Notes: generated by a model not told the origin, from the sequence alone. Shown: positions 33,463-45,620, counted from the first letter of the stretch. The stretch: DNA of 64,000 nt from Diplolepis rosae (GCA_030998225.1 JAPYXD010000743.1:62001-126000); one strand, 5' to 3'. Program-made: numbers and translations.

Positions 33463-34350
33463 CATCCAATTCTCGATTTGCGAGCGTGCTAACAAGCGAT
33501 GGAGCGGGGATACATCGACACGCCACGTTTATATGTGTTGCTTACACGCGGGAACGTGGTGGGAGAAAAAATCTTACGCATTCTGGGATCACTGGGTGGG
33601 GGATATTCCCTTATTGTAGTCAGAATGTTTCATATTTTTGCCACAGATAGCGCTAGTATCGAGTAGTGGCCCGAATGACCGCACCCAGCCCCCTGCATCT
33701 TAGTCAGAATGCGCGTAATCCGCGAAATGAAAATGTCACAAGAATTGACCGTGGCCGCTAGGGGCGCTGATTGTTCATGAGGCCTGAATTCATTTTAATG
33801 CATGGGAAAAATGCATAAAAATTAAATTTTTGGGGATAAAAACTAGTTGGTCATATTTTTTTTACAACACATTAAACTAGAAAGTTTTAAATATTATTTA
33901 AAACAATTTTTACTGATATAAAGGGTAATATGCTTGAAATTTGGGCGAAAATTGTATATTTTTTGTAATAACTAAACTCGACAAATAGCATAGCAATTAA
34001 CGCAATTTGAAAGCTTTACACACACGTATTGGCAACTTCTATTATAAGATCAATACAATGTGGGAATGCATGAAAATAGTCCCGGCTACAAAACGGACCG
34101 ACTAATCGGATTTTGTAAGTTTTAATAAAAATTTTAATCATTGCTACTTAGTTCATCTAGCTGTTCAGATGATACAGACTAAAAATCATACTTGTGACCC
34201 TTTTTTACATAAAGAAATGGGTAGCTACGACTAAGACTTTCTCTCAGTGTGTAAACTTCAACAATTTGAAGCATGAAATGAGGTCGGCGGTATTATAATT
34301 ATATATATATATACTATAGAATATATATACATATATTCATATATCTATAT
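33463..34350. other. Non-coding DNA with AT microsatellite
   Basis: Includes the continuation of the foldback arm to ~33600, a short GC-richer stretch with GTCAGAATG repeated at ~33620 and ~33703, and an imperfect (AT)n tract at ~34298-34350. No gene. Confidence 0.5.
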
Positions 34351-34615
34351 ATATACTTGTAATTCATATAAATTTAATAAATTATTTTAAAATAATTATA
34401 ATTATAATACAAGTCACTTCTATCCCCTCTTCACTTTATTTTGCAAATTCTCTTCCTCAACTATAAATTTCATAAAGTTTGGTAAAAATTTTAAAATGAA
34501 AATAAGTAAATAAATTCTTTTGACAATAATTTTGATCAACTTGAAGTGTCAGGGAAATTAAATTAAAAAATCAAAAAAAGTGAGTAAAAATTAAAAGTAT
34601 CAAATTTCATACTGA
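34351..34615 (+). repeat. Dispersed repeat, copy 2 (pair with 17851-18113)
   Basis: Direct-orientation match to 17851-18113, with conserved blocks such as CAACTATAAATTT and TTTTGACAATAATTTT. It is followed by a (TAA)n tract at ~34636-34652. Confidence 0.75.
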
Positions 34616-34737
34616 TATAAAACATTTTGTCGTTTAATAATAATAATAATTTCATGCTGGCTCCTTTTGATTCTAGGAACTCCGTTTACGGCTAACACAG
34701 CCAGACGGTATTGTTGGTAGCCAGCTAGTACTTTCCC

Positions 34738-35109
34738 CTTGCGCGCCTTCTTCCTTCTCCTTGTCTCCTTCGTTCGCTCGAACGCACTCTTTTTCATTAC
34801 CCACCTCCTCCTTTCGTTTCTTTTCTTTTCTGTTTGGAAGCGCTTTAGGATAATCATTCTTCAAATTCCTTCGTTTTTAAAAAAAGTTGCAAATTATTCA
34901 GACGTAGAAATTGAAGCTTAAGATCCAACAATACCTAGACATGTATTTTTAATTTCAGGTTAATTACTTTTGCAAAATTAAATATTATTAAATTTTAACT
35001 TTCACATTTAACGTTCAAATATTCAAACTCAATATTTTCATTTTTTCGAAACTCAAAATTGATCTGCTTTCACCTGGGGATTCCTTTAAAAAATTCATAA
35101 TCATATCGT
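34738..35109 (+). repeat. Dispersed repeat, copy 1 (pair with 55732-56109)
   Basis: About 370 bp recurring in direct orientation at 55732-56109: a pyrimidine-rich start (CTTG-CGCCTTCTTCCTTCTC), the CCTTCGTTCGCTCGA phrase, GAGATCCAACAATACCTAG, and an end at TCATAATCATATCGT. Similarity is high. It may be part of a retroelement untranslated region, because both copies adjoin GC-rich LINE-like DNA. Confidence 0.8.
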
Positions 35110-35850
35110 GATCCTCGCGACCTCCTTCGCCTTCATTTAGCTGTCACATAAAGACTTTGATTACCGAGGGTCTTTTCCAATGAACATACCACGCGCTAGC
35201 ATCTCGGATCGACGCTTCAAACGACCAAATCCGGAACGCCACGCCCGTGAAGAGCGCAGGTTTTAAGCGGAATTGGTCGCCCGTTCCACGCCAGCTTTGG
35301 CTGTCTGACCGATCACTCCTGCCCAAGAGGCCCTAAAACGGAGAAAATGCGACGGCAAACCCCAGAAGCGCTTTAGTAAAAAGCGTAGGGAAGGGAAGCG
35401 GTACCAGGCTGCCACCCAGGCAGTGACGTGCTCAATCGTCCCTCGCCCCCATCCGCGTCAAGCAGCGCTGGTTATTTCAAACATCTGCCTCTAGCCCCCC
35501 CCCCATAAGGTCCCTCCTTGGACCTCGACTATTCCGGCCTTGAACGATCCACCATAAAAAGAACTGCCTACAGCCGTCGAACTTTTCCGCCGACAATTAC
35601 TAAGCCCCCCCCCCCCCCCGATGGGGATACAACTTTTATTCTGGTCGACGAATCCCTCGAAAAATTCCCGCCACCCCTACGGCAGGCCCTGCAGAAGGTC
35701 AAACACGCCCTCTTCCCTCTCAACCCTGGCCCTTTCTCGGTCGCGTACTCTAATTCGGAAGCCGACTTAACACCGCTGTAACCCCAGAATTAACAAACCT
35801 CCAAGTTCAGGGATAACAATTTGACGGCCCAAACGTGGGGCTAAATTTGA
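35110..35850 (+). other. GC-rich block with an 87-codon frame
   Basis: Higher GC than the neighbourhood, with C homopolymers (around 35498 and 35608). A frame at 35518-35781 encodes a Pro-rich 87-residue peptide with no recognised motif; it starts at TTG, not ATG. Probably retroelement-derived; the function is unknown. Confidence 0.3.
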
Positions 35851-36231
35851 TTTGATGTGATTTGATTCTGTAAGGTGTCACATTGCACTTCTTTATATAA
35901 TTGGATTATAATTCATTATGGTTTCTCTCGGTGGGTGAGATTAATTTCTTTCTTAAGTGGGAGTGGCTTATTAGCTTGCTACAGTTAGACTCCTCGTACT
36001 TTCTGTGATCCTTCTTCTTTTCCCCTGTTGTTTCAATTGTCAGTTTATTATAGCTGCCATTATGTATTGTGATTAATTATTGTATATTCCTGGTTGTATC
36101 CGTAATGATGTCAGGGTGATTTTCGGCAAACATTTTGTCGACTTGGGTACTTGTCCTCCCTCCTTAAAAGTGTCGTTGTCCTCAACGACTTGCATTTGCT
36201 TATGCAATTTTAACACTTGTTGTTGGAATTG

Positions 36232-36598
36232 TTAATACTCTTCGTTGGGGGTGAATTTCTTCTGTGTTAGCATTAGACATTCGCAGGACGTAGTTGTGAC
36301 TATCTCGTGTGTTGGCTGGGTGCTTTCAGGAATTGTGTGATAGATTTTTTTCTGGCAGGTGTCATAGTACTCTTTATCTGCCAAAAACAATTTTCTTTCG
36401 TCTTCCGTCAGGGCAATGTATTGTTTTTGGGGTAAAATGTAAACAGCTCTTGTATGATTTTGTGAAATGTTCTGGAACACAGGAAATGGGTAAATTTTAT
36501 ATAATTGTAGTGCTTTTCTATCTAGCAATGGAATGTCTACTGATATTAGTAATATTCCAGATGTAATTTTGAAGTCCGTTTTGCCAATTTCTGAAAGT
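36232..36598 (-). pseudogene. Env C-terminal part (3' of the palindrome insertion)
   Basis: An open frame continuing envelope-like sequence: an IPLLDRKALQLYKIYPFP segment and a YILPQKQY segment, typical of the ectodomain of gypsy/errantiviral Env, ending at 36232. It continues the 43770-44650 frame on the other side of the inserted palindrome. It lacks a visible transmembrane anchor, so the 3' end is also damaged. Not expressible as one protein in the present arrangement. Confidence 0.65.
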
Positions 36599-37742
36599 AA
36601 TCCCTAGCGGACCCATGTGAGAGAACGGTCATAGAATACTCTGACCGTTCTCTGACCGTTCTATGACCGTTCTATGACCTCGCATTATTACGGCTAAGAA
36701 CAGTAAAAAAGACATTAAAAGCATTGGAATTATGATTCTGTGGCGAAATTTGGATTAGAAGGTGTAGCAATAAATACAATTATCTTATTTTTCAGCGATA
36801 AAAACTAGAAAAACATAATACCTGTCACTGAAGGCGGCTTCAACTGCTCTCAGTAGCATTTTGCGCGCTAAATTTAAAAACAGAATTAAAGATTGAGAAA
36901 TGCAAATGTGTAAGATAAATGAATTTAATAATGAACTTTACGTAATAAAAGTTGCTGAAATTAATTAAAGTTCTATGAATAATGTAGACAGTATTTTTTA
37001 AACCCTCTGATGTCATTCAATTCTAATTTTTTTCTTTTGTGCATGATGCGACTTTACCGACCGCCGTGACTAATTAAACAAATCATTTGGATTGAGAAAT
37101 GCAAATGTGTAAAATCAATGAATTTAATAATGAACTTTACGTAATAAAAGTTGCTGATATTAATTAAAGTTGCATGAATAATGTAAAGTCTCTGATGTCA
37201 TTCAATTGTCATTTTTTACTTTTGTACATGATGCGACTTTACCGACTGCCGTAAAAAATCAAACAAATCATTTGGATTAATACATACAATATATCATTCA
37301 ATACGAGAATAGTTATGCTATTTTTATGTTTTTTTAGGAGATAATTGTGTTTATGGCATGGAGAATGGTAAGATTTTAAATCTCTATAATGAAAAATATT
37401 GAATATTTGTTTAATGTAAAATTTTCAATTACAATAATATGTTTTAAATTTTCAGAAAAATATCTACTCACTTCAAATGAAGTTAAAAAAAAAAAAAAAT
37501 TTTTTTAATTTGATGGTAAATTCAGGTAAGTATTTTTTATTTCACTTTCAATGATATTCTTGAAAAGAGACGTTTACTTTGTGAAATGTTTTTTTTTATT
37601 TTTCAGAAAGAGTAAAAAATGAAGCAAGAGGAAAAAATATAGGATTTAGCAACTAAAATTGTGTAGGTATTTATGTTTCTTATAAGATTCAGTAGCAAAA
37701 GTACATACATAATAATGTAATAGTAGTTTGAAATATCTTAGA

Positions 37743-38530
37743 GTTAAACTTCATAATTTGTCATTTTAAAAAAATTTCAAAAACGCTCACTGATGTTTAT
37801 GTAATCAAATCCTCGATAGCTTTTGATTATTGTAAAAATTGTTCCCGGGACTAGAATAAAGGTTTCAAAATTCTGCAAACTGGCTCAGGAGTCTGCGTTC
37901 ATGTATCCTATACTAAAAAGTTGTAAAAAATTATTTTTACAAATCTTCAATACCCATAGCGGCCGATCTAGAGTTGCTAAGTTCCAAATACACACAAAAT
38001 ATTACCTAAATCTTTGACTGTATCCAAAATAATGGCTATAAATTCTTCCAATTCAGTTCATAAGTAGCTATCACTGTCTCTCATCAGTTCCCAAAACTAA
38101 ACTTTATAATAGGTCATTTTAAAAATTTTTTGAAGCATTAAATTGTGTTTTTGGAGTCAAATCATCGATAGCCATTGATTATTGTAAAAATTGTTCCCGG
38201 GACTAGAAAAAAGGTTTCAAAATTCTGTAAAGTGTCTTAGAAGTCTTAATTCTCGTACTCTATCAGTCCTCGTAGTAAATTGTTCTGAACTATCATTAGT
38301 TTAAAACTTTAATACTCATAGCGGGCGGTCTAGAGTGGCCAAGTTCCAACTAAACACAAAATATCACATAAATCCTTGACTGTAACTAAAATAATTGCTC
38401 CAAATTCTTCTAATTTGGTTCTCAGGTAGTTATTCCTGTCTCTCATCAGTTTCTAAAGCTGTACTTTATAATTTGTCATTTTAAAAAAATTTCATAAACC
38501 CTGACTGATGTTTATGTAATAAAATCCTCG
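37743..38530 (+). repeat. ~355-bp tandem units in the left palindrome arm
   Basis: Units restart at ~37750, ~38103 and ~38465 (the TTTATAATTTGTCATTTT phrase). A further partial one starts at 41431 after the inserted element. Each holds CCCGGGACTAGA, TCTAGAGTGGCCAAGTTCC-like and CTCTCATCAGTT-like blocks. The mirror array is in the right arm (~41525-42620). Confidence 0.85.
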
Positions 38531-38537
38531 ATAACCA

Positions 38538-41138
38538 CACTGTTAGAAATGTTATTAAATTGAATACACTTTAATATACATTGAGTAAATTAAATTTAAT
38601 ATCTTTGTAAATTAAATACAAATTAATATACATTTATCTTAAATTTATTTGTGGCTCATTGCAGCGTCTGCGCAGAATGAATGATAGTCATGTGACTTGC
38701 TTGCGCTTGCGTATTTGCTTTCTTGACAAATTTCAAACGAAAAAGTTTGAACACGTGTTGTATCCTTGTATGGTCTAAAGGCATGACCTCTGAAATTTGA
38801 TCGTGGTGTCTATTCAAGGACCAAAAGTTTGATATTAACAAGGTATTTGAGAGTTCAATACCATTAGATACATCGGGAGGAAAAGGTAAGTTGAGCTTTT
38901 ATATACTTTTTACCATGCTTTAATTCATAACGCTCGTAGTAGATCACCACGAGATTTGTAAGGTTATGTATGTAAGTGTTGAACCTTACAACTCAATCGA
39001 TCTTCTTCGCTCAATTTATATAAAATGTTTTCTCCTTTATTAATCCTACGGAGAAAAGAAATATTGTCTTTGATCGAAATCCCGGTCAATATTTTTACAT
39101 TTGGTTGCATTTTATGGTCATATTGTAAGGTTAATGAACGTACAATGATTGTACGTTTCATTGCATTTTGCGTTTTATTTTTGAAACTCTTGTTCTTTAA
39201 AAATTTTTTTATACAATATCTCGTTAAAAGCAATTTGAATATAAATGAATAAAATTTTTCCGTGAAATAGAGTCTCACATTTTTTACGTGTAAAATTACA
39301 GTTTGTGTTAGAAATTTTGTATGAATGTCAGGAGGTTAACGTTTTATATTTTTAGATAACTGTAAGATAATTTAATTTCCCATTAAAGTGAGTCAGATAA
39401 TGTCAATAATTTAAAAAAACAATGCTCTTATGTAGAGAATAGATACCTAGCTGTAAAAAAGTTTACTTTATGGGTGTATTTTTAAAGAATCGCGAAAATA
39501 ACAAATATTACAAAATCTTCTTATAAATCCCTTTAGAATAGAAAGTTAGTCGATTGAGATTGAAGCCTGTATATGGCTTAAGCAACGAGGACAATCTAAG
39601 CTCGAAAGGGTCTGTCTGATTGAAAAAGAGGAATGCTGATAAAAATGTGACTGCTTGAAATGGATATTGAAGATTTGAAGTAGTCGCGGAGCATATCGAT
39701 TAAAAATGTCGCCAATCGTTTAATTTTTATTTCGTCCATTGTGCAATCGACAGATATTCAATTCAGAATTTGAAATTAAGTGAGGATAATGTATTAAATA
39801 TACTTCAGATGTTATCAGGGAATCGTTTCGTACAATTATTAAAAACACTAAAATAAAGTGTTTCACAAAAGTAAGACATTTTGAGGCTGAGGTATTGAAT
39901 GATGTGATATATTTTTATTTCAAATATTCCATGTATGATTATGGTTATAATTGTCTGAACTTTTTAGGTACATCCTTATATGATGAAAGCGCAACATGCA
40001 CAGTTCTGCTTGAACAGAATGTGATAGTGCTTTGTTCGGACGTCCTGGAAGGAATCCTTATAACATTTATATCATATTATATTTATGGTTATAAATATCC
40101 TCAACAAATAGAGAAAACCTCAGAATTTTTGCAAAGGTAATGTAAATAATCATTATGTAAATTTTCCAAAAAATCCAATCATTAACATAGTGAAGCCTTG
40201 ATCATTGGAAACATTTTAAAGATTAAAAACTTATGGAAATACACTGGAACCTCGATTCAGTGAGTTATTCGGAGATCGGTTCACTATTTCGAAGAAGGTC
40301 AGTGTAGCGTGAAATCCTAAACAACTAATGCTACGGTGTACGTCCATATCGGTCAACTGGCCTTTAAAGACTTTTTCCCCACCCCACTTCCAGACCTCAC
40401 TATAGTGTTAAACGTAACCAACTCACTAAATTAAAAAACATAAAATCGAAGTTCCAGTGTAAAAATGAAAAAATGTATACATATGTTGATACATGTGCAT
40501 AGTTTCTGATATATCTATTTCGTATTTTAATATTTCCGATTTGTTACAGAATTTTCATGCAAATCAACCCCTCAAAAGGAGGAAAGCAAGGAAATAAAAA
40601 ACTGTGAGCAAAATCATTTGAATCCTCAGTTTATAAACTCGCTGAAAAACTCAGCAAATTCACCAACCACTTTATAATGACATAGAATATCTTTTCATAC
40701 AATGTAGATATTTATGATTTAATTTTTGTTTACAGATATTATATATAAAATATCTATATACTTGTATACGTTTAAAGTGTTCAATAAACTGTAATTAAAA
40801 ATTATTCTCTATTTATTTTTTTTAAACATTCCTAAACTCTAATTTATTTAATTTAAGATACAAGTACATTAAATTATGTAGCATGTTGTAATATTAATAG
40901 ACATACGTATTAAATTTAATTTACATGTAAATGACATCAGCTTATTGACTTATATTAAAATTAATATACCTGTGCATAGATATAAATACATTTTATTAAA
41001 ATTAATACACATGTGTATTAAATTTAATATCCAATGTTTGCATTTACTAACATACAAATGTATTAAATTTAATATACGTTGCTGCAAAAAACTTCCATTA
41101 CATTTGTATTAAAATTAATACAGAAATTTCTAACAGTG
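38538..41138 (+). mobile_element. CACTA-like (CMC) DNA element, 2.6 kb, 2-bp target duplication
   Basis: Terminal inverted repeats CACTGTTAGAAAT (38538) and ATTTCTAACAGTG (ending 41138), flanked by CA on both sides. The uninterrupted right palindrome arm (~41820-41840) preserves the empty site with a single CA, so the insertion and the 2-bp duplication are shown directly. CACT-type termini with 2-3 bp duplications are typical of the CMC/EnSpm superfamily. Both ends have many short subterminal repeats with TATTAAATTTAATA-like cores (38555-38640 and 40850-41120), as in that superfamily. No transposase is seen; a small spliced gene lies inside. Confidence 0.8.
39969..40607 (+). CDS. Spliced gene fragment inside the CACTA-like element
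   Basis: Exon ~39969-40136 follows a TTTTTAG acceptor and ends GCAAAG|GTAATG. Exon 40550-40607 follows TTGTTACAG and ends in TGA. The join is in phase (AG|A), giving a C-terminal segment with a cysteine-containing hydrophobic helix (NVIVLCSDVLEGILITFISYYIYG), then KYPQQIEKTSEFLQR, then IFMQINPSKGGKQGNKKL. The splice sites, preserved phase and basic C-terminus make a real terminal portion likely. From memory, insect and fish predicted proteins end with a similar YP...T-EF-QR...INP-GxK pattern; I cannot name the family. Upstream exons were not found, though a GGAAAAGGTAAG donor near 38880-38890 may end a 5' exon. It could be a transposon accessory gene or a captured host gene end. Confidence 0.55.
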
Positions 41139-43769
41139 CAACGATTATTGTAAAAATTGTTCCCGGAACTAGAATAAAAGTTTCAAAATTCTGTAAAGTG
41201 CCTCAGAAGTCTTAATTCTCGTACTCTATCAGTTCTCGTAGCAAACAGTTCTGAAAAATCATTTTTTCAAAACTTCAATACTCATAGCTGCCGTTCTAGA
41301 GTGGTCAAGTTCCAAATACACACAAAATATCACATAAATCCTTGACTGTAATTAAAAAAATTGCCCTATATTCTTCTAATTTGGTTCTCAGGTAGTTATT
41401 CCTGTCTCTCATCAGTTCCTAAAGCTGTACTTTATAATTTGTCATTTTAAAAAAATTTCATGAACCCTCACTGATGTTTATGTAATCAAATTCTCGGTAG
41501 GCATTGTCATAACTTTTTTTAAATGACTAATTATGAAATTTAGCTGTAGCAACTGATGAGGAACAGGAATAGCTACTCGAGAACCAAATTAGAAGAATTT
41601 GGAGCAATTATTTTAATTACAGTCAAGGATTTATGTGATATTTTGTGTGTATTTGCAATTTGGCCACTCTAGAACGGCAGCTATGAGTATTGAAGTTTTG
41701 AAAAAATGATTTTTCAGAACTGTTTGCTACGAGAACTGATAGAGTACGAGAATTAAGACTTCTGAGGCACTTTACAGAATTTTGAAACTTTTATTCTAGT
41801 CCCGGGAACAATTTTTACAATAATCGTTGGTTATCGAGGATTTTATTACATAAACATCAGTCAGGGTTTATGAAATTTTTTTAAAATGACAAATTATAAA
41901 GTACAGCTTTAGAAACTGATGAGAGACAGGAATAACTACCTGAGAACCAAATTAGAAGAATTTGGAGCAATTATTTTAGTTACAGTCAAGGATTTATGTG
42001 ATATTTTGTGTTAAGTTGGAACTTGGCCACTCTAGACCGCCCGCTATGAGTATTAAAGTTTTAAACTAATGATAGTTCAGAACAATTTACTACGAGGACT
42101 GATAGAGTACGAGAATTAAGACTTCTAAGACACTTTACAGAATTTTGAAACCTTTTTTCTAGTCCCGGGAACAATTTTTACAATAATCAATGGCTATCGA
42201 TGATTTGACTCCAAAAACACAATTTAATGCTTCAAAAATTTTTTAAAATGACCTATTATAAAGTTTAGTTTTGGGAACTGATGAGAGACAGTGATAGCTA
42301 CTTATGAACTGAATTGGAAGAATTTATAGCCAATATTTTGGATACAGTCAAAGATTTAGGTAATATTTTGTGTGTATTTGGAACTTAGCAACTCTAGATC
42401 GGCCGCTATGGGTATTGAAGATTTGTAAAAATAATTTTTTACAACTTTTTAGTATAGGATACATGAACGTAGACTCCTGAGCCAGTTTGCAGAATTTTGA
42501 AACCTTTATTCTAGTCCCGGGAACAATTTTTACAATAATCAAAAGCTATCGAGGATTTGATTACATAAACTCAGTGAGCGTTTTTGAAATTTTTTTAAAA
42601 TGACAAATTATGAAGTTTAACTCTAAGATATTTCAAACTACTATTACATTATTATGTATATACTTTTGCTACTGAATCTTATAAGAAACATAAATACCTA
42701 CACAATTTTAGTTCCTAAATCCTATATTTTTTCCTCTTGCTTCATTTTTTACTCTTTCTGAAAAATAAAAAAAACATTTTACAAAGTAAACGTCTCTTTT
42801 CAAGAATATCATTGAAAGTGAAATAAAAAATACTTACCTGAATTTACCATCAAATTAAAAAATTTTTTTTTTTTTTTTAACTTCATTTGAAGTGAGTAGA
42901 TATTTTTCTGAAAATTTAAAACATATTATTGTAATTGAAAATTTTACATTAAACAAATATTCAATATTTTTCATTATAGAGATTTAAAATCTTACCATTC
43001 TCCATGCCATAAACACAATTATCTCCTAAAAAAACATAAAAATAGCATAACTATTCTCGTATTGAATGATATATTGTATGTATTAATCCAAATGATTTGT
43101 TTGATTTTTTACGGCAGTCGGTAAAGTCGCATCATGTACAAAAGTAAAAAATGACAATTGAATGACATCAGAGACTTTACATTATTCATGCAACTTTAAT
43201 TAATATCAACAACTTTTATTACGTAAAGTTCATTATTAAATTCATTGATTTTACACATTTGCATTTCTCAATCCAAATGATTTGTTCAATTAGTCACGGC
43301 GGTCGGTAAAGTCGCATCATGCACAAAAGAAAAAAATTAGAATTGAATGACATCAGAGGGTTTAAAAAATACTGTCTACATTATTCATAGAACTTTAATT
43401 AATTTCAGCAACTTTTATTACGTAAAGTTCATTATTAAATTCATTTATCTTACACATTTGCATTTCTCAATCTTTAATTCTGTTTTTAAATTTAGCGCGC
43501 AAAATGCTACTGAGAGCAGTTGAAGCCGCCTTCAGTGACAGGTATTATGTTTTTCTAGTTTTTATCGCTGAAAAATAAGATAATTGTATTTATTGCTACA
43601 CCTTCTAATCCAAATTTCGCCACAGAATCATAATTCCAATGCTTTTAATGTCTTTTTTACTGTTCTTAGCCGTAATAATGCGAGGTCATACAACGGTCAT
43701 AGAACGGTCAGAGAACGGTCAGAGTATTCTATGACCGTTCTCTCACATGGGTCCGCTAGGGATTCTACT

Positions 43770-44650
43770 CTAAGGTGTAAAGTAGGAATCGGAATTTCGT
43801 AGTCTTCCATTTTAGTGTGTATTTCGGTGATTACTTCTTGTCGTTGGGTTTTAGAAATTGTTTAAGGTTGTAATTTGCCTTCTCGTGCGTATTCCATTAT
43901 TTTAATGAATTGTTTTAGTATTTCGTATAAATTTTCTAATTTTCGTTCCTAATGTGTTGACCGTTGGATCATTTTTTCATAATACATGTAGTCATTCCAA
44001 TATTGCCCTTGTGATTCTATTTTGTGAATAGTTTCATTCAGTTCTTTTTGAATGGTTTGAATTTGTTTAGTTTTCTTGTTTAATTCCTGATGAATATTAT
44101 TTACTTTAGCTTTAATTATGTGGGTTTGTTTCCCTACTATTTTACTGATGTTATTTTGCTTTTCATAAATGTCATTTATTGCTTCGTTGTATTCTTCTGC
44201 GTCATCGGAAGTCATTACCCCTATTAGTGGTCCAAGAATACTGCCTATAAATCCTAGAAGAGGTGCTCTTCATCTATGTATGGTCCTTGGACGTATTATT
44301 TCATGGGGTATGTCCTGGTGTAGTTCCATCAGTATTTCAGTTAAATCCTCATTTATAATCTCGAGTTGGTGTAGCTTTTCATTGAGGCGATCAAGTTTTA
44401 TCATATCCTTGCAGTTAGTATTTTTCAAGCGATTTGGGCATGTTGTGTAAATTTTCTGAATTTCCAACTTCATTTTGTCAAATTGAAGATGTTCCTGTAT
44501 TTTTTGAGGATCCATGAATATGAAGAACAATCCTGGATTGTTATTGAAAGGTTGAATTTCATAGTCCTGTGGATTTCCTGATGTGCCCGCCATGATGAGT
44601 AGTATTCCTGTACAGATCATTGCTGATTGGCCTCGGATCTGCGTAACCAT
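43770..44650 (-). pseudogene. Env N-terminal part (5' of the palindrome insertion)
   Basis: Starts at 44650 with a signal-peptide-like leader (ICTGILLIMAG). An extracellular segment follows, with cysteines and leucine-rich helices, then a basic cleavage-like site and a glycine-rich hydrophobic stretch (~44200-44275) resembling the fusion-peptide region of errantiviral/baculovirus-F-type envelopes, then long heptad-rich helices (44215-43949). In the present sequence the fusion region is split between two reading frames (the 44270 stop and the 43949-44215 frame) and further stops occur before 43770. Such proteins mediate membrane fusion of enveloped retroelements; this one is inactivated. Confidence 0.65.
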
Positions 44651-45136
44651 CCTTCTGTGTATAGAAAATGTTATTTTAGAATATTTATTAAGGTGTTATT
44701 AGGGTTTTTATCTCCTGTTATCTTACCATGTTGATAAGGGAAGAAAGAAAAAGGCAACCTCCATATCCTCTCCCTTGATTTCTTTATTCCCTTACTTTCG
44801 TGAAATCAGGATCAGTTACAAAATAAAAAAAATATAAATGTGGTACATATGTAGTTATTAATGTAACTTTTAAGTGAAATTCAAATATAAATTTGCTATC
44901 ATTACAAATTATATAAGATAATGTAGGTGTTCTTGTGGTTGAATTATTGATTGAACAATTTTCGTTAACACTTTCTCTATTTTCTTTTTGTATGCTTACA
45001 TGATGTTGGATGTCAATCAATACATATGATAGCAATGTGTATTCAATATAATAGTGATATGTATCTAATAGTGAGAATGTATGTAATAATAATATATAAA
45101 GATACTGATAATATGTGATAATAACAATGATACATA

Positions 45137-45225
45137 CAGTAAAAACTCATTTATCGGGACACTCATTTATCGGGATCTCGCAACCTCATTTATCGGGACA
45201 TTTTGTTCTCCTCCAGCCACCACTC
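45137..45225 (+). mobile_element. Pogo/Tigger-like terminus fragment
   Basis: After TA it reads CAGTAAAAACTCATTTATCGGGACA, with CTCATTTATCGGGA present three times within 60 bp. CAGT-type ends with internal copies of the terminal motif are seen in pogo-like Tc1/mariner elements. No matching opposite end was found. Confidence 0.4.
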
Positions 45226-45336
45226 CTTGTACATAGTGACATAGTTTGCAGATGTTTCATTTGCAGGAGTTTTATTATGTCAATTTTTTTACATACCTTT
45301 ATATACCTTTATCTCCCTTAGGTGGTTGAGTATAAA

Positions 45337-45565
45337 TGAAGAGTGGACCCACAATTTTTCAAAAATCGTTTTTTTGGCGAAACAAATTCTTGAGGTTAAT
45401 GCCAATACAATAGCGCAAACGATTTTTTTTCCAATCGGAAATATTTTTATTTTCGATTTGGAAATCAAAAATCTGTATCTCGAGGTGTCGAAATGGGAAC
45501 GTTTCTGTGCCGCCATGTAAAATTTCAGAAATGTGGGTTACGCCCTTTTGAATGTCCACTCTTCA
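45337..45565. mobile_element. Small MITE with 12-bp inverted ends
   Basis: TGAAGAGTGGAC at 45337-45348 and its complement GTCCACTCTTCA at 45554-45565, spanning 229 bp without coding capacity. Target duplication unclear. Confidence 0.45.
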
Positions 45566-45620
45566 AATGATGAACATGATTTTCCTGTAAAAGAAAACTG
45601 CGATTAATAATTTTCAATTT

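Larger units (their letters stand above)
36599..43764. mobile_element. Giant palindromic foldback element
   Basis: Left arm 36599-~41505 (including a 2.6-kb insertion) and right arm ~41519-43764 are near-identical reverse complements, ~2.25-2.3 kb each without the insertion, with almost no unique centre. The ends read AATCCCTAGCGGACCCATG, followed by short tandem GACCGTTCT-type repeats (36637-36680 and mirrored). Each arm then has ~1.1 kb of AT-rich sequence and ~3 tandem units of ~355 bp containing ATTGTTCCCGGGACTAG. Drosophila FB/Galileo-type foldbacks have comparable subrepeated arms. No target duplication is obvious. It interrupts the env of the third LTR element. Confidence 0.88.
44651..45620. 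other. Interval between pol and env, filled with small insertions
   Basis: In this class env normally begins within the end of pol. Here ~950 bp separate them, including a pogo-like end (45137-45225) and a small MITE (45337-45565). The remainder (44651-45130) is AT-rich and unassigned. Confidence 0.45.

Noticed and set aside
36599..43764. Palindrome interpreted as a Polinton/Maverick
   Set aside because: No AG...CT termini, no 6-bp duplication and no polymerase, integrase or capsid genes.
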